Below are positions 17,039 to 25,114 of a stretch of 64,000 bases of DNA, piece after piece. The number at the start of each line of letters is the position of its first letter. The first letter of the stretch is position 1. The stretch is taken from positions 62,001-126,000 of the forward strand of contig NZ_BAABIA010000008.1 in NCBI RefSeq assembly GCF_039542385.1, in the 5' to 3' direction. The stretch is from Prosthecobacter algae. GTDB lineage: Bacteria > Verrucomicrobiota > Verrucomicrobiia > Verrucomicrobiales > Verrucomicrobiaceae. A model generated the notes under the pieces. The model was given only the letters and a program-made list of their open reading frames with translations. It made no database searches and was not told where the DNA came from. A program made the position numbers and the translations under genes.

Positions 17039-19705
17039 TCAAATCATGTCCATATCCACCAGGATCTCACGCGGCTTGGCCCCTTCGCCAGGACCGATGA
17101 TGCCGCGATCTTCGAGGATGTCCATCATACGGGCGGCACGGCCGTAGCCGAGCTTGAGACGGCGCTGGAAGAGGCTGGTGGAGGCTTTCTTTTCCTGGCG
17201 GATGACTTCCAGGCATTTCTCTAGAGTCTCCTCTTCTTCGCTGCTCACGCCGCCCTCACCATCGTCGTCATCACCGCCCATTTCGCCGGTTTCATCGTCC
17301 ACCTTGACATCAAAAATCGGTTTTCCCTGGGCCACACAACGCTCCACCACGGCGTGGATTTCGTCATCGGTGACAAGCGCGCCCTGGCTGCGGATTGGCT
17401 GGGCACCGCCGGGCGGCACGTAAAGCATATCTCCTTTGCCCACGAGGTTTTCAGCCCCTTTGCGGTCCAGAATGACTCGGCTATCCAGTGCGCTGGAGAC
17501 CTGGAAGGCGATGCGGGTAGGGATGTTTGCCTTGATGACGCCCGTGAGCACATCGGCACGCGGTGTCTGGGTGGCCACGATGAGATGAATGCCAGCAGCA
17601 CGGGCCATCTGGGTGATACGAGCGATCGCGACTTCGATGTCCGCCGGGGCGGTCTGCATGAGATCGGCCAGCTCATCAATGATAACCACGATGTAAGGCA
17701 GCGTGTCGGGGATGATGAACTCCTGACTGCGGGCCCGTGGTGGGGGTGGCAGGGAATCGCCGATCCACTCGCCATTGTGATCCACCGGCAATTCCACTGG
17801 GGCGGTATCTGCCTCCAGTTCGGCAGCGACTTCGGGGTCTTCCCAGGGGGGCGTGGTGCCATCCACCAAATGATCTGCCGCTGCGGCCGCTTTGGCGAAA
17901 GCTGCAGAAACACGTACATCATCCGTCCCGGCCGAGGTTTTCACCGGCTTGGCAGGTGGGGCTTCCGGGGCAGGCTCCGGCACGGCCATGGCGGCAGCCG
18001 CTGCTTTTTTCGCCTCGTTGGCCGCCGCACGTTTGCGGTTGCGGTTGTTGAAAGTTTCGAAGTTGCGGCAGCCTTCCTGGGCGAACATCTGGTAGCGGCT
18101 TTCCATTTCCCGCACCACCCAGCGGAGGGCCAGCAGAGCCTTCTTCGGATCGGTCACCACCGGCACGGCGAGGTGCGGCAGGTTGGCGTAATTCTGCATT
18201 TCCACGACCTTGGGGTCGATCATGATGAACCGCAGTTCATCAGGGGCAAAGCGGCACAGCAGACTGGTGATGATGCCGTTGATGCAGACCGATTTCCCTG
18301 ATCCCGTGGCACCAGCCACCAGCAAGTGCGGCATGGCCGCGAGGTCGCCGATGATGGTCTTGCCATACACGTCCTTGCCCAGGGCAATGGGCAGCCGTGC
18401 CTTGCCATTGGAGAACACTTCGTCTTCGAGCAGTTCGCGAATCGGCACGATGACTTTGTCGCGGTTGGCCAGCTCGATGCCCACCGTGTCCTTGCCTGGA
18501 ATCGGAGCCAGGATGTTGATGCGTTCCGCACAGGTGGCACGGGCAATGTCATCATCCAGCGCTGCGATGCGGGCCACGCGCAGACCATCCACAGGTCGAA
18601 CTTCGTAGCGTGTGATGGCGGGGCCGCGGGTGATGTCGCCGGCCTCGACTTTCACGTTAAAGCTGGCCAGGGCTTTGATGATTGTGTCCTGGATGGCGAT
18701 GAGTTCGCGCGGATCGGTCGGCTTATGCAGCGATTCGTCCGGCCAAGACAGCAGGTCCAATTCAGGAAGCTTGTAGTCCTTGAAGCGCACGGCCAAATTG
18801 CCCAGCGTTCCGTGAGGGGCCTGCTCGAGCTTCTGAGCGCGTTTTTTCTCCCAGACGTCGGAAAGGCGGGGTTTGTCTGTGGTTTCTGTGTGGCCGCGCG
18901 AAGCGGAAGAATCGATGATCTTCGGCTTCGGCGGCTCAAAGGTGAGTCCTAGTTCAGGGGTGACCAGGGGGCCCACCGGGGCGGTCTCGGCCTTGATCTC
19001 CGCCGGGGCCTTCTTCCGCCGCGTGGGTGTAGCAGAGCTAGGCGCGTCTCCCATCTCGGCTTCGCGGGCGGCAATTTCACGGCGGATCTGATAAGTCTCC
19101 CAAGCCCGGGTGATTTCCACGCGGATGGCCTGGATGGCCTGCAGCGGGTGAATGCCGCTGGCGAGGAAAAAGCCCACTGCATAGATGCCAGCGAGCACGA
19201 CGGTGGAACCCACCTTGCCCAAAAGATTGGCCAGGATGCTGCCGCCGATGAGGTAACCAAAGCCGCCGCCGCCGCCGAGAGGGGTGATGTTATCACGCTG
19301 GTTCAGAATATCCTGCACCTCAAAAATGGCCGCCGTGGTGATGACCATCAGCGCGACGCCGAGCCAGGAGCGGCCAGTGACTTTGACATTCGAAGCCAGC
19401 TTACACACGCCAAACCAGGTCATGCTGAAGGGCAGCAGATAGATGGCCATGCCCGCCAGATACAGGGAGGCCCCTGCCCCCATAGCCCCAAAACGGCCAA
19501 CGAAGTTTTTGACCACCAAATTGGGCTGGTCCGTCACGCTGAGCCAGAACCAAGTGGGCAGATCCATGGGATCATAAGAAACCAGAGCCAGCAAGTACAT
19601 GGCAGCGAGCACAAGCATGGCAATGCCAACTGCGTCGTTCCAAGGGCTTTCTTTTTCCTGCACACGGGCACGGGCAGGACGGGATTTTGCGAGTTCGGCA
19701 GCCAT
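17039..19705 (-). CDS. ftsK: DNA translocase FtsK/SpoIIIE with an unusual insertion
   Basis: The product has 888 residues. Four transmembrane helices lie within about residues 25-190. A linker follows, then the alpha and beta motor domains with Walker A GATGSGKS (about 465-472) and Walker B VVIIDELADLM (about 672-683). A winged-helix gamma domain (about 825-888, TSLFQRRLKLGYGRAARMMD) should read KOPS-like sites. Between the two Walker motifs, residues about 557-663 are an Ala/Pro/acidic stretch about 90 residues longer than in ordinary FtsK. An acidic loop (GGDDDDGEGG) precedes the gamma domain. The protein pumps DNA through the closing septum for chromosome dimer resolution. Confidence 0.95.
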   Translation of the reverse strand: MAAELAKSRPARARVQEKESPWNDAVGIAMLVLAAMYLLALVSYDPMDLPTWFWLSVTDQPNLVVKNFVGRFGAMGAGASLYLAGMAIYLLPFSMTWFGVCKLASNVKVTGRSWLGVALMVITTAAIFEVQDILNQRDNITPLGGGGGFGYLIGGSILANLLGKVGSTVVLAGIYAVGFFLASGIHPLQAIQAIRVEITRAWETYQIRREIAAREAEMGDAPSSATPTRRKKAPAEIKAETAPVGPLVTPELGLTFEPPKPKIIDSSASRGHTETTDKPRLSDVWEKKRAQKLEQAPHGTLGNLAVRFKDYKLPELDLLSWPDESLHKPTDPRELIAIQDTIIKALASFNVKVEAGDITRGPAITRYEVRPVDGLRVARIAALDDDIARATCAERINILAPIPGKDTVGIELANRDKVIVPIRELLEDEVFSNGKARLPIALGKDVYGKTIIGDLAAMPHLLVAGATGSGKSVCINGIITSLLCRFAPDELRFIMIDPKVVEMQNYANLPHLAVPVVTDPKKALLALRWVVREMESRYQMFAQEGCRNFETFNNRNRKRAAANEAKKAAAAAMAVPEPAPEAPPAKPVKTSAGTDDVRVSAAFAKAAAAADHLVDGTTPPWEDPEVAAELEADTAPVELPVDHNGEWIGDSLPPPPRARSQEFIIPDTLPYIVVIIDELADLMQTAPADIEVAIARITQMARAAGIHLIVATQTPRADVLTGVIKANIPTRIAFQVSSALDSRVILDRKGAENLVGKGDMLYVPPGGAQPIRSQGALVTDDEIHAVVERCVAQGKPIFDVKVDDETGEMGGDDDDGEGGVSSEEEETLEKCLEVIRQEKKASTSLFQRRLKLGYGRAARMMDILEDRGIIGPGEGAKPREILVDMDMI

Positions 19706-19822
19706 GGAAATCGGGGAGCGAGAATTAACTCAGCGAATTAGACATTCAACATTACCAAAATAAACTGGCAACTCAATCCCGAAGGTGCCGAAACGCGAAT
19801 TTCCAGGTTTTCCCTGGGCAGA

Positions 19823-20365
19823 TCAGCCCTGCACGGCCAGCCCAGCAGCCAGAAAACGCCGGGAAACGGCCACGTATTTGAGCGCGAGCTGGACATTCGC
19901 CGCCTGTTCCTCCGGTGTGAGGGTGCGCACCACACGGGCCGGGGAGCCCACCACCAGGGAGCCTTCCGGGATCACCTTGCCCTTGGTTACCAAGGCACCG
20001 GCAGCGATGATGCTGCGGGCACCAATGATGGCCCCATCCAGGATGATGGCCCCCATGCCTACCAAGACCTCGTCGCCGACTGTACAGGCATGCACAATGG
20101 CCCGGTGGCCCACGGTCACGCGATCCCCAAGGATGCAGGCATGATCATCACTCACATGCAGCACGCTGCCATCCTGCACATTGCTCTGGGCACCGACGAC
20201 GATGCGGTTGATGTCACCACGAAGAACGCTGGTGTACCAGACGCTGGATTCGGCTCCCAGCTCCACTGCACCGATGACAACGGCCCCCGGAGCAATAAAA
20301 GCGCTGTCATGGACGGCAGGTTCCGTGTCAGGAATCAAGAAGTTTTTCAATGGGTCATGGCTCAT
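19823..20365 (-). CDS. gamma-carbonic-anhydrase-family left-handed beta-helix protein
   Basis: The product has 180 residues. It is built of hexapeptide turns (IGAVEL, VVGAQS, ILDGAI, IIAAGA), giving a left-handed beta-helix followed by a C-terminal helix. The three zinc-type histidines are visible in GSVLHVS and VGHRAIVHAC, along with the LRGDIN arginine/aspartate pair. Family members (YrdA, PaaY, CaiE types) range from true carbonic anhydrases to thioesterase-associated proteins. The exact role is unknown. It lies upstream of ftsK in the same direction with a 117-base gap. Confidence 0.88.
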   Translation of the reverse strand: MSHDPLKNFLIPDTEPAVHDSAFIAPGAVVIGAVELGAESSVWYTSVLRGDINRIVVGAQSNVQDGSVLHVSDDHACILGDRVTVGHRAIVHACTVGDEVLVGMGAIILDGAIIGARSIIAAGALVTKGKVIPEGSLVVGSPARVVRTLTPEEQAANVQLALKYVAVSRRFLAAGLAVQG

Positions 20366-20404
20366 GAATCCGCATAAATACAGGGGTTGAAGCGATTTTT
20401 ATGT

Positions 20405-20434
20405 TTGACGTAAACGCGCGCTTGGAGTCTTAAT
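20405..20434 (+). promoter_or_regulatory. candidate sigma-70 promoter of the HU gene
   Basis: TTGACG (20405-20410), an 18-base spacer and CTTAAT (20429-20434) precede the HU start by about 70 bases. The -35 box matches 5 of 6 consensus bases, the -10 box 4 of 6. Confidence 0.5.
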
Positions 20435-20504
20435 CGCCGACACTTCCGCTTATCACCAAGCGCGGACAGCCTCAACTCGAACAACAACCAATACCAGCAT
20501 CAAC

Positions 20505-20780
20505 ATGAACAAAGCTGAACTCCTGGAACTCGTGCAGAAGAATCTTGGCGCAGAAACCTCCAAGCGTGCCGCCGCTGACGCTCTCGAAGCCGTGCTGGAA
20601 GCACTGGCCAAGGGCATCAAAAAAGAAGGCAACGTGCAGCTCATCGGTTTCGGCACCTTCAAGGTCGCCAAGCGCGCCGCCCGCACCGGCCGCAACCCAA
20701 AGACTGGCGAATCCATGAAGATCAAGGCGTCCAAAAACGTCCGTTTCGTGGCTTCCAGCGCTCTGAAGGGTTCTCTGTAA
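20505..20780 (+). CDS. HU-family DNA-binding protein
   Basis: The product has 91 residues, the typical HU length. It begins MNKAELLELVQKNLG and has the helical dimer base. The GFGTFKVAKRAARTGRNPKTG arm carries the conserved RxGRNPxTG DNA-intercalating proline. The C-terminus is FVASSALKGSL. It compacts and bends DNA as a dimer. It is a single-gene unit with its own promoter candidate and terminator. IHF cannot be excluded, but the sequence reads more like HU. Confidence 0.95.
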   Translation: MNKAELLELVQKNLGAETSKRAAADALEAVLEALAKGIKKEGNVQLIGFGTFKVAKRAARTGRNPKTGESMKIKASKNVRFVASSALKGSL

Positions 20781-20810
20781 TTCCCGCCTGATTCCTCGCG
20801 AATCATTAAA

Positions 20811-20847
20811 GCCCCGTGTCCTCCCCGAGAGGCACGGGGTTTCTTTT
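20811..20847 (+). terminator. Rho-independent terminator of the HU gene
   Basis: CCCCGTG pairs with CACGGGG across a 14-base loop and is followed by TTTCTTTTT, 30 bases past the HU stop codon. Confidence 0.8.
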
Positions 20848-20871
20848 TAAACTGGCGCATCGGCGAAATAA

Positions 20872-20897
20872 AGGCCGCCCTAGATCTAGGGCGGCCT
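20872..20897 (-). terminator. perfect 26-bp palindrome, probable terminator of the AraC-type gene
   Basis: Positions 20872-20897 form a perfect palindrome (13-bp half-sites) centred on AGATCT. On the minus strand it is followed by TTTATTTC and lies 39 bases beyond the regulator's stop codon. It most likely ends that transcript. A protein-binding palindrome is the alternative. Confidence 0.65.
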
Positions 20898-20935
20898 AAC
20901 GATTATTGCTTCATCAACATCCAACTTTTCTAAAC

Positions 20936-21757
20936 TCAGGCGGTGACCATGCAGGGAGCGTGGCCATCCTTCATGCGTCCGCGAAACTCCGTGGGGGATT
21001 CGCTGGCGATTCGGCGGAAGCTGCGATTGAAGTGCGAGAGGCTCTGGAAGCCGACGTCATAGGCCACCTCTGTGATGCGTGCGGCTGGCTTCATCAGCAT
21101 GCGCTTGGCTTTCTCCACCCGGGCACGATTGACAAAGTCGGTGAAGGTCAGGCCGGTGGAGCGCTTGAAGATTTTGCAGAAGTGGAAGGGGCTGACATTC
21201 ACCGCACTGGCCACCACATCCAGTGTCATCGGTTCCGCCAGATGGGCATGGATGAAGATCTTGGCATTGCGCACTGCCTCGGGCTCGTGGGTGGCATGGG
21301 CAAAGAGCAGGCGGTGGGCATTCTCCCCCAGTTGCAGGGCAAAGGAACGGAGTAGAGACAGGGCGGCCTCATAACGCACAGGCTCCATCACGGGCACCTG
21401 CTGAAAATGGACCTGCGCGGTGCGGACTTCGTCGGCACTGCGGTCATCCTCCAAAAGGGCATGGGCAAGAGGGGCGAAGGTGCTGGCATTGGCCGGCTCC
21501 AGCCGCACGCCGCCCGTCTGCAACAGCGCCACAGGATTTTTCCCCACCCGCACAGGCACCAGGGTCTCCACCACGCCAGAAACGGATTTGTGGGTCACCA
21601 GGGACTCGACAAATTCCATGTCGCCCTGGGCCCGCAGGGTGAGAGGTAGCCCGGTAAGCGTGTGGAAGGCGCGCTGGTATTGCTGGAAGAGATCGCTTTC
21701 CGAAAGGGTTTCGATGAAGCGCTGGCGGCCATTGGCCTGAGAGGTGGTGGTTTGCAT
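20936..21757 (-). CDS. AraC-family transcriptional regulator with N-terminal sensory domain
   Basis: The product has 273 residues from the ATG at 21757. A TTG at 21778 is a weaker alternative. Residues about 10-150 form a PocR-like ligand-binding domain (LFQQYQRAFHTLTGLPLTLR, NPVALLQTGGV). Residues about 165-265 hold the two helix-turn-helix units of AraC proteins: LDVVASAVNVSPFHFCKIFK, then ITEVAYDVGFQSLSHFNRSF with the family-typical FRR. It is the last of several minus-strand regulatory genes and is separated from the response regulator upstream by about 150 bases. The ligand is unknown. Confidence 0.88.
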   Translation of the reverse strand: MQTTTSQANGRQRFIETLSESDLFQQYQRAFHTLTGLPLTLRAQGDMEFVESLVTHKSVSGVVETLVPVRVGKNPVALLQTGGVRLEPANASTFAPLAHALLEDDRSADEVRTAQVHFQQVPVMEPVRYEAALSLLRSFALQLGENAHRLLFAHATHEPEAVRNAKIFIHAHLAEPMTLDVVASAVNVSPFHFCKIFKRSTGLTFTDFVNRARVEKAKRMLMKPAARITEVAYDVGFQSLSHFNRSFRRIASESPTEFRGRMKDGHAPCMVTA

Positions 21758-21905
21758 CGTGTTCGTCGGGTGGTTCAAGGTGACGTCCTGATGCTAACCT
21801 GCGGCCTTATGCTCCTCTATTGGGGACGGCTACGGCCTGTGCTGTGAGGGAGCACCGCAATACCGGTGTAGTGGAAACCATTAGCCCCGCGACCACCCGG
21901 CTGGC

Positions 21906-22550
21906 TCAGACCTTCGTCCGGCCTTCCACCCATTGCACGGCGTAGCGCACCAGTGCGGCCCCTTCGGTGATGGCCAGCTTGTCCTTGATGTGAGCCCGGT
22001 GGGCCTCCACCGTGCGGACGCTGATGCAGAGCCGCTCGGCAATGTGTTTGGTGGCCACCCCCTGGCCGATCATCTCCAGCACTTCCAATTCACGGTCGGT
22101 CAGGCTTTCCAGGCTGGCGGCCTTGGCGCGGTGGCCGATCACCTGCTCCATCATGCGGCTGGTCATGCTGTCACTGACATAGATGCCACCGGAGAGCACC
22201 TTCCGCGCAGCGGTGATGAGGTGGTCTGCAGCGGCCTCCTTCATGATGTATCCGCGTGCGCCGGCGCGCAGGGCGCGTTCGCCATACATCGCTTCGTCAT
22301 GCATGGAGAGCACGAGGCAGAGCGTACCCGGATGGAGAGCCTGGATGTCCTTGAGAAGCTCCAGCCCATTTTTATCCGGCAGCGTGAGGTCAATGACCAC
22401 GAGATCAGGCTTCAATTTTTCTACCGCAGCCAAGCCATCCCGCGCATTGCCAGCCTCGCCACAGACATCCAGCCCGTCTTCAGCACGAATGAGCTGGGCC
22501 AGACCATGGCGCATAATCGGGTGATCATCGATGAGGAGTAGGCGCTTCAC
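21906..22550 (-). CDS. NarL/LuxR-type response regulator
   Basis: The product has 214 residues from a GTG at 22550 whose GTGA overlaps the kinase stop codon, implying translational coupling. The receiver domain (1-118) has the acidic pair in LLLIDDHPIMRHG and the phosphoacceptor Asp in LVVIDLTLPDKNG. The C-terminal LuxR helix-turn-helix spans about 148-205 (TDRELEVLEMIGQGVATKHIAERL). It should be phosphorylated by the kinase immediately upstream. It is paralogous to the regulator at 28101-28784. Confidence 0.95.
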   Translation of the reverse strand: MKRLLLIDDHPIMRHGLAQLIRAEDGLDVCGEAGNARDGLAAVEKLKPDLVVIDLTLPDKNGLELLKDIQALHPGTLCLVLSMHDEAMYGERALRAGARGYIMKEAAADHLITAARKVLSGGIYVSDSMTSRMMEQVIGHRAKAASLESLTDRELEVLEMIGQGVATKHIAERLCISVRTVEAHRAHIKDKLAITEGAALVRYAVQWVEGRTKV

Positions 22551-24109
22551 AGGCGACCTCCGCTAACTAATTGTTTAGAAATAGCGGAGACGGGCACGCT
22601 GCATCGCACGATGGTGCCGCCAGCGTCATCCAGATCCACCGTCAGCAAGCCGCCCAGCATGCGGGCACGGTGGGTCATGGTCAGCAAGCCCATGCCGGTG
22701 CTGCGGCCGCTGACGTTGTCCGGAATGCCCACGCCATTATCACGGATGTTGAGCAGCACGTTGCCATCTTCTTCGGCGAGGGTGATTTCGATCCGTTCGG
22801 CGTGACTGTGCTTGATAGCGTTGGCCACGGCCTCCTGGGCAATGCGGAAGAGCTGTGTGGCCATCTTGTTGTCGGGAATCTCCACGGGCAGGTCGCAGCG
22901 GAACGGGCAAGCCACGCGAAAGATGCGCTCGGTCCCCTGGGCCAGATCCGCCAGGGCAGCCATCAGTCCAGAGGCATCCAGCACCACCGGCATGAGGCCG
23001 CGCGACATTTCACGGGCCTGCACATTCGCATGGGTGACGAGGCGCACAATCTCATGAAGATTTTCTGCTGCGGGGCTGCTGCTTTTGTGGAGCTGCTGAT
23101 GTGCCACCTTGGCCAGGCAGCCGATGGCAGCGAGCTGCTGGCAAAGGTCGTCATGGATGTCCTGGCCGATGCGGTGCTGCTCCTCCTCACTGATTTGCAG
23201 GATTTTTTCCTCCAACTGCTTGCGGTCACTGAGGTCACGGATGATGCCGGTGAAAACCCGTCGTCCGTCCGGCAGCAGCGCCTCCCCCACGGAAAGATCC
23301 ATGGGGAAAACCGTCCCGTCCTTCCGCTGGCCAACGGCCTCGCGCCCGATGCCGATAATCTTCTTCACGCCAGTCCGCAGATAGTTCTGCACGTAGCCAT
23401 CATGCTTTTCGCGGTAGGGCTGGGGCATGAGCATCTTGATATTTTGCCCCACCATCTCTTCTCTAGAATAACCAAAAAGACGTTCCGTGGCGCTGTTCAC
23501 CGTTTCGATCAGCCGCGAATCGCTCATCGTGATGATAGCATTCACCGCCGTTTCCAGAACGGCGCTGCTGCGTTTCTCCGAGGCTACCAAGGCTTCCCGT
23601 GTGAGCTGCAGCTCCGTCACATCCCGGCCAATGCAGAGGATGCCCGTCACCTGTCCCTCATCATTACGAATGTCAGAGTGAAACCACTCCACGTGGCGAA
23701 GCCCCCCCTCCTGGGTGATCAGGGGTTTGATGTGGCTGCGGCTGCGGTCACCGCCCTTGTTGCCACGGCACAACAGGTAGGCTGCGGCACGGTGTTCTAG
23801 AGGGATCAGGCTCGCCACCCAGTCTTTCCCTTTCAATTCGTCATCGACATAGCCGGAGAGCTTTTCCAGCCCCCGGCTCATCCATTGGATGCGCCCCTGG
23901 GTATCGAGTCCCAGCACCAGCATTCCAGCATGGTCCACAAGGCTCTGGAGGAGGGCTGGGTCGGTGATGGGGATCATGTCGTCGGCGACTCCATGTTCCT
24001 TGTCATGATCGTGTCTGTCAAGGCAGCCTCCCTTGCCGCCGCAGGAACTCTGGCAGCCGCAGCCGCCGTGATTTTTGGGTGAAGAAACGGAGGGGTGAGG
24101 GAGGCTCAT
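22547..24109 (-). CDS. soluble PAS-PAS histidine kinase with Cys/His-rich N-terminus
   Basis: The product has 520 residues. Residues 14-36 hold six cysteines and several His/Gly/Asp residues (CGCQSSC, CLDRHDHDKEH), suggesting metal binding. Two PAS domains follow (about 45-170 and 180-295). The second has the RLFGYSREEMVGQNIKMLMP signature common in oxygen- and redox-sensing FixL-like proteins. A HisKA_3 domain has the phosphorylated His in IGQDIHDDLCQQ (about 320). The ATPase domain shows NAIKHSHA and DNGVGIP. No transmembrane helix is visible. It is coupled to the response regulator and lies 8 bases after the universal stress protein gene. Confidence 0.93.
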   Translation of the reverse strand: MSLPHPSVSSPKNHGGCGCQSSCGGKGGCLDRHDHDKEHGVADDMIPITDPALLQSLVDHAGMLVLGLDTQGRIQWMSRGLEKLSGYVDDELKGKDWVASLIPLEHRAAAYLLCRGNKGGDRSRSHIKPLITQEGGLRHVEWFHSDIRNDEGQVTGILCIGRDVTELQLTREALVASEKRSSAVLETAVNAIITMSDSRLIETVNSATERLFGYSREEMVGQNIKMLMPQPYREKHDGYVQNYLRTGVKKIIGIGREAVGQRKDGTVFPMDLSVGEALLPDGRRVFTGIIRDLSDRKQLEEKILQISEEEQHRIGQDIHDDLCQQLAAIGCLAKVAHQQLHKSSSPAAENLHEIVRLVTHANVQAREMSRGLMPVVLDASGLMAALADLAQGTERIFRVACPFRCDLPVEIPDNKMATQLFRIAQEAVANAIKHSHAERIEITLAEEDGNVLLNIRDNGVGIPDNVSGRSTGMGLLTMTHRARMLGGLLTVDLDDAGGTIVRCSVPVSAISKQLVSGGRL

Positions 24110-24117
24110 GGCTCAGT

Positions 24118-25020
24118 TTATTCGTTGGCAAATCCCTCAGGCTTCACGGCCAGGATGGAGCATGGGGCATTGGCCACGATCTTTTCAGCCGTGGTGCCGA
24201 TGAGCAGTTCACGCAGGCCCGTCTTCCCCCGTGTGCCCAGCACGACCATGTCGGCATGGGTTTCTTTAACATGGTCCAAAATGGCCTCGCGAATGTTGAC
24301 ACGCTCCAGCACTAGGGCGCGGGTTTTGACTTCGGGGAAATCGCGAGCCTGCTCCGCCACATACTCGGTCAGCTCCCGCTGCCAGCTTTCCACAGCCTGC
24401 GAGTCGGTGCCCAATGGCATGGGGGCCACCATGCCACCATAATCCATAGACATAGCTAGGGCAGACTGATAAACGTGCAGGCAATCCAGCGTGGCCCCAT
24501 CCTGACTGGCCAAGGCCAGGGCGATGCGCACAGCATCGGTGGCATTTTGGGAAAAGTCCACGCAGGTGACGTAGTGCTTGAAAGGCCCCTGGGCATCCTC
24601 GCGCACCAGCAACACATCCAGCGGGGCTTTGCGCACGCATTTGGCAGCGATCACGCCGACACGGCCCGGATCGTTGCGCGAGCCTTTGGCCCCCATGACC
24701 AGGAGATCGGCCGCATGGACGCGACAGGATTCCGACAGTTCCGCAAAAGGGTGGCCGATCCGGACTTCCATCTCCACCTGGGCACTGCCGAGATCGGCCT
24801 CATCGACAAACTTTTTCATCCGGGCCGTCCAGTCCGCCCGGATGGTGGCCTGATCGGTGGAAAGGGCCCGCTTCAGTTCATGCACCAGGAATTCGTCCAT
24901 CACATGCACCGCCGTGACGGAGGCCTGGTTCAGGGAAGCCAAGCGCACAGCCTCGCGGAGGGCATTGCGGCAGGAAGGCGTGAAATCAATCGCCGCGATG
25001 ATTTTGGAATAAGGTTTCAT
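24118..25020 (-). CDS. tandem universal stress protein (UspA)
   Basis: The product has 300 residues from the ATG at 25020, made of two Usp domains. The first has IIAAIDFTPSCRNALREAV and VMGAKGSRNDPGRVG. The second has YVTCVDFSQNATDAVRIALA and VVLGTRGKTGLRELLIGTTAEKI. The second matches the ATP-binding G-2x-G-9x-G-(S/T) pattern well, the first less so. It is 8 bases upstream of the PAS kinase gene, so the three genes usp-kinase-regulator probably form one operon. Such proteins respond to starvation, redox or oxygen stress. Confidence 0.93.
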   Translation of the reverse strand: MKPYSKIIAAIDFTPSCRNALREAVRLASLNQASVTAVHVMDEFLVHELKRALSTDQATIRADWTARMKKFVDEADLGSAQVEMEVRIGHPFAELSESCRVHAADLLVMGAKGSRNDPGRVGVIAAKCVRKAPLDVLLVREDAQGPFKHYVTCVDFSQNATDAVRIALALASQDGATLDCLHVYQSALAMSMDYGGMVAPMPLGTDSQAVESWQRELTEYVAEQARDFPEVKTRALVLERVNIREAILDHVKETHADMVVLGTRGKTGLRELLIGTTAEKIVANAPCSILAVKPEGFANE

Positions 25021-25114
25021 GGTCGTCAGTGTTGGGTTGAGCATAAAGTCTCTGACCACGCATTGCCCTCCGGCGTTTGCTTTGTTCTGAGCGTGCCTTG
25101 TGCAAAAGGTGCCT

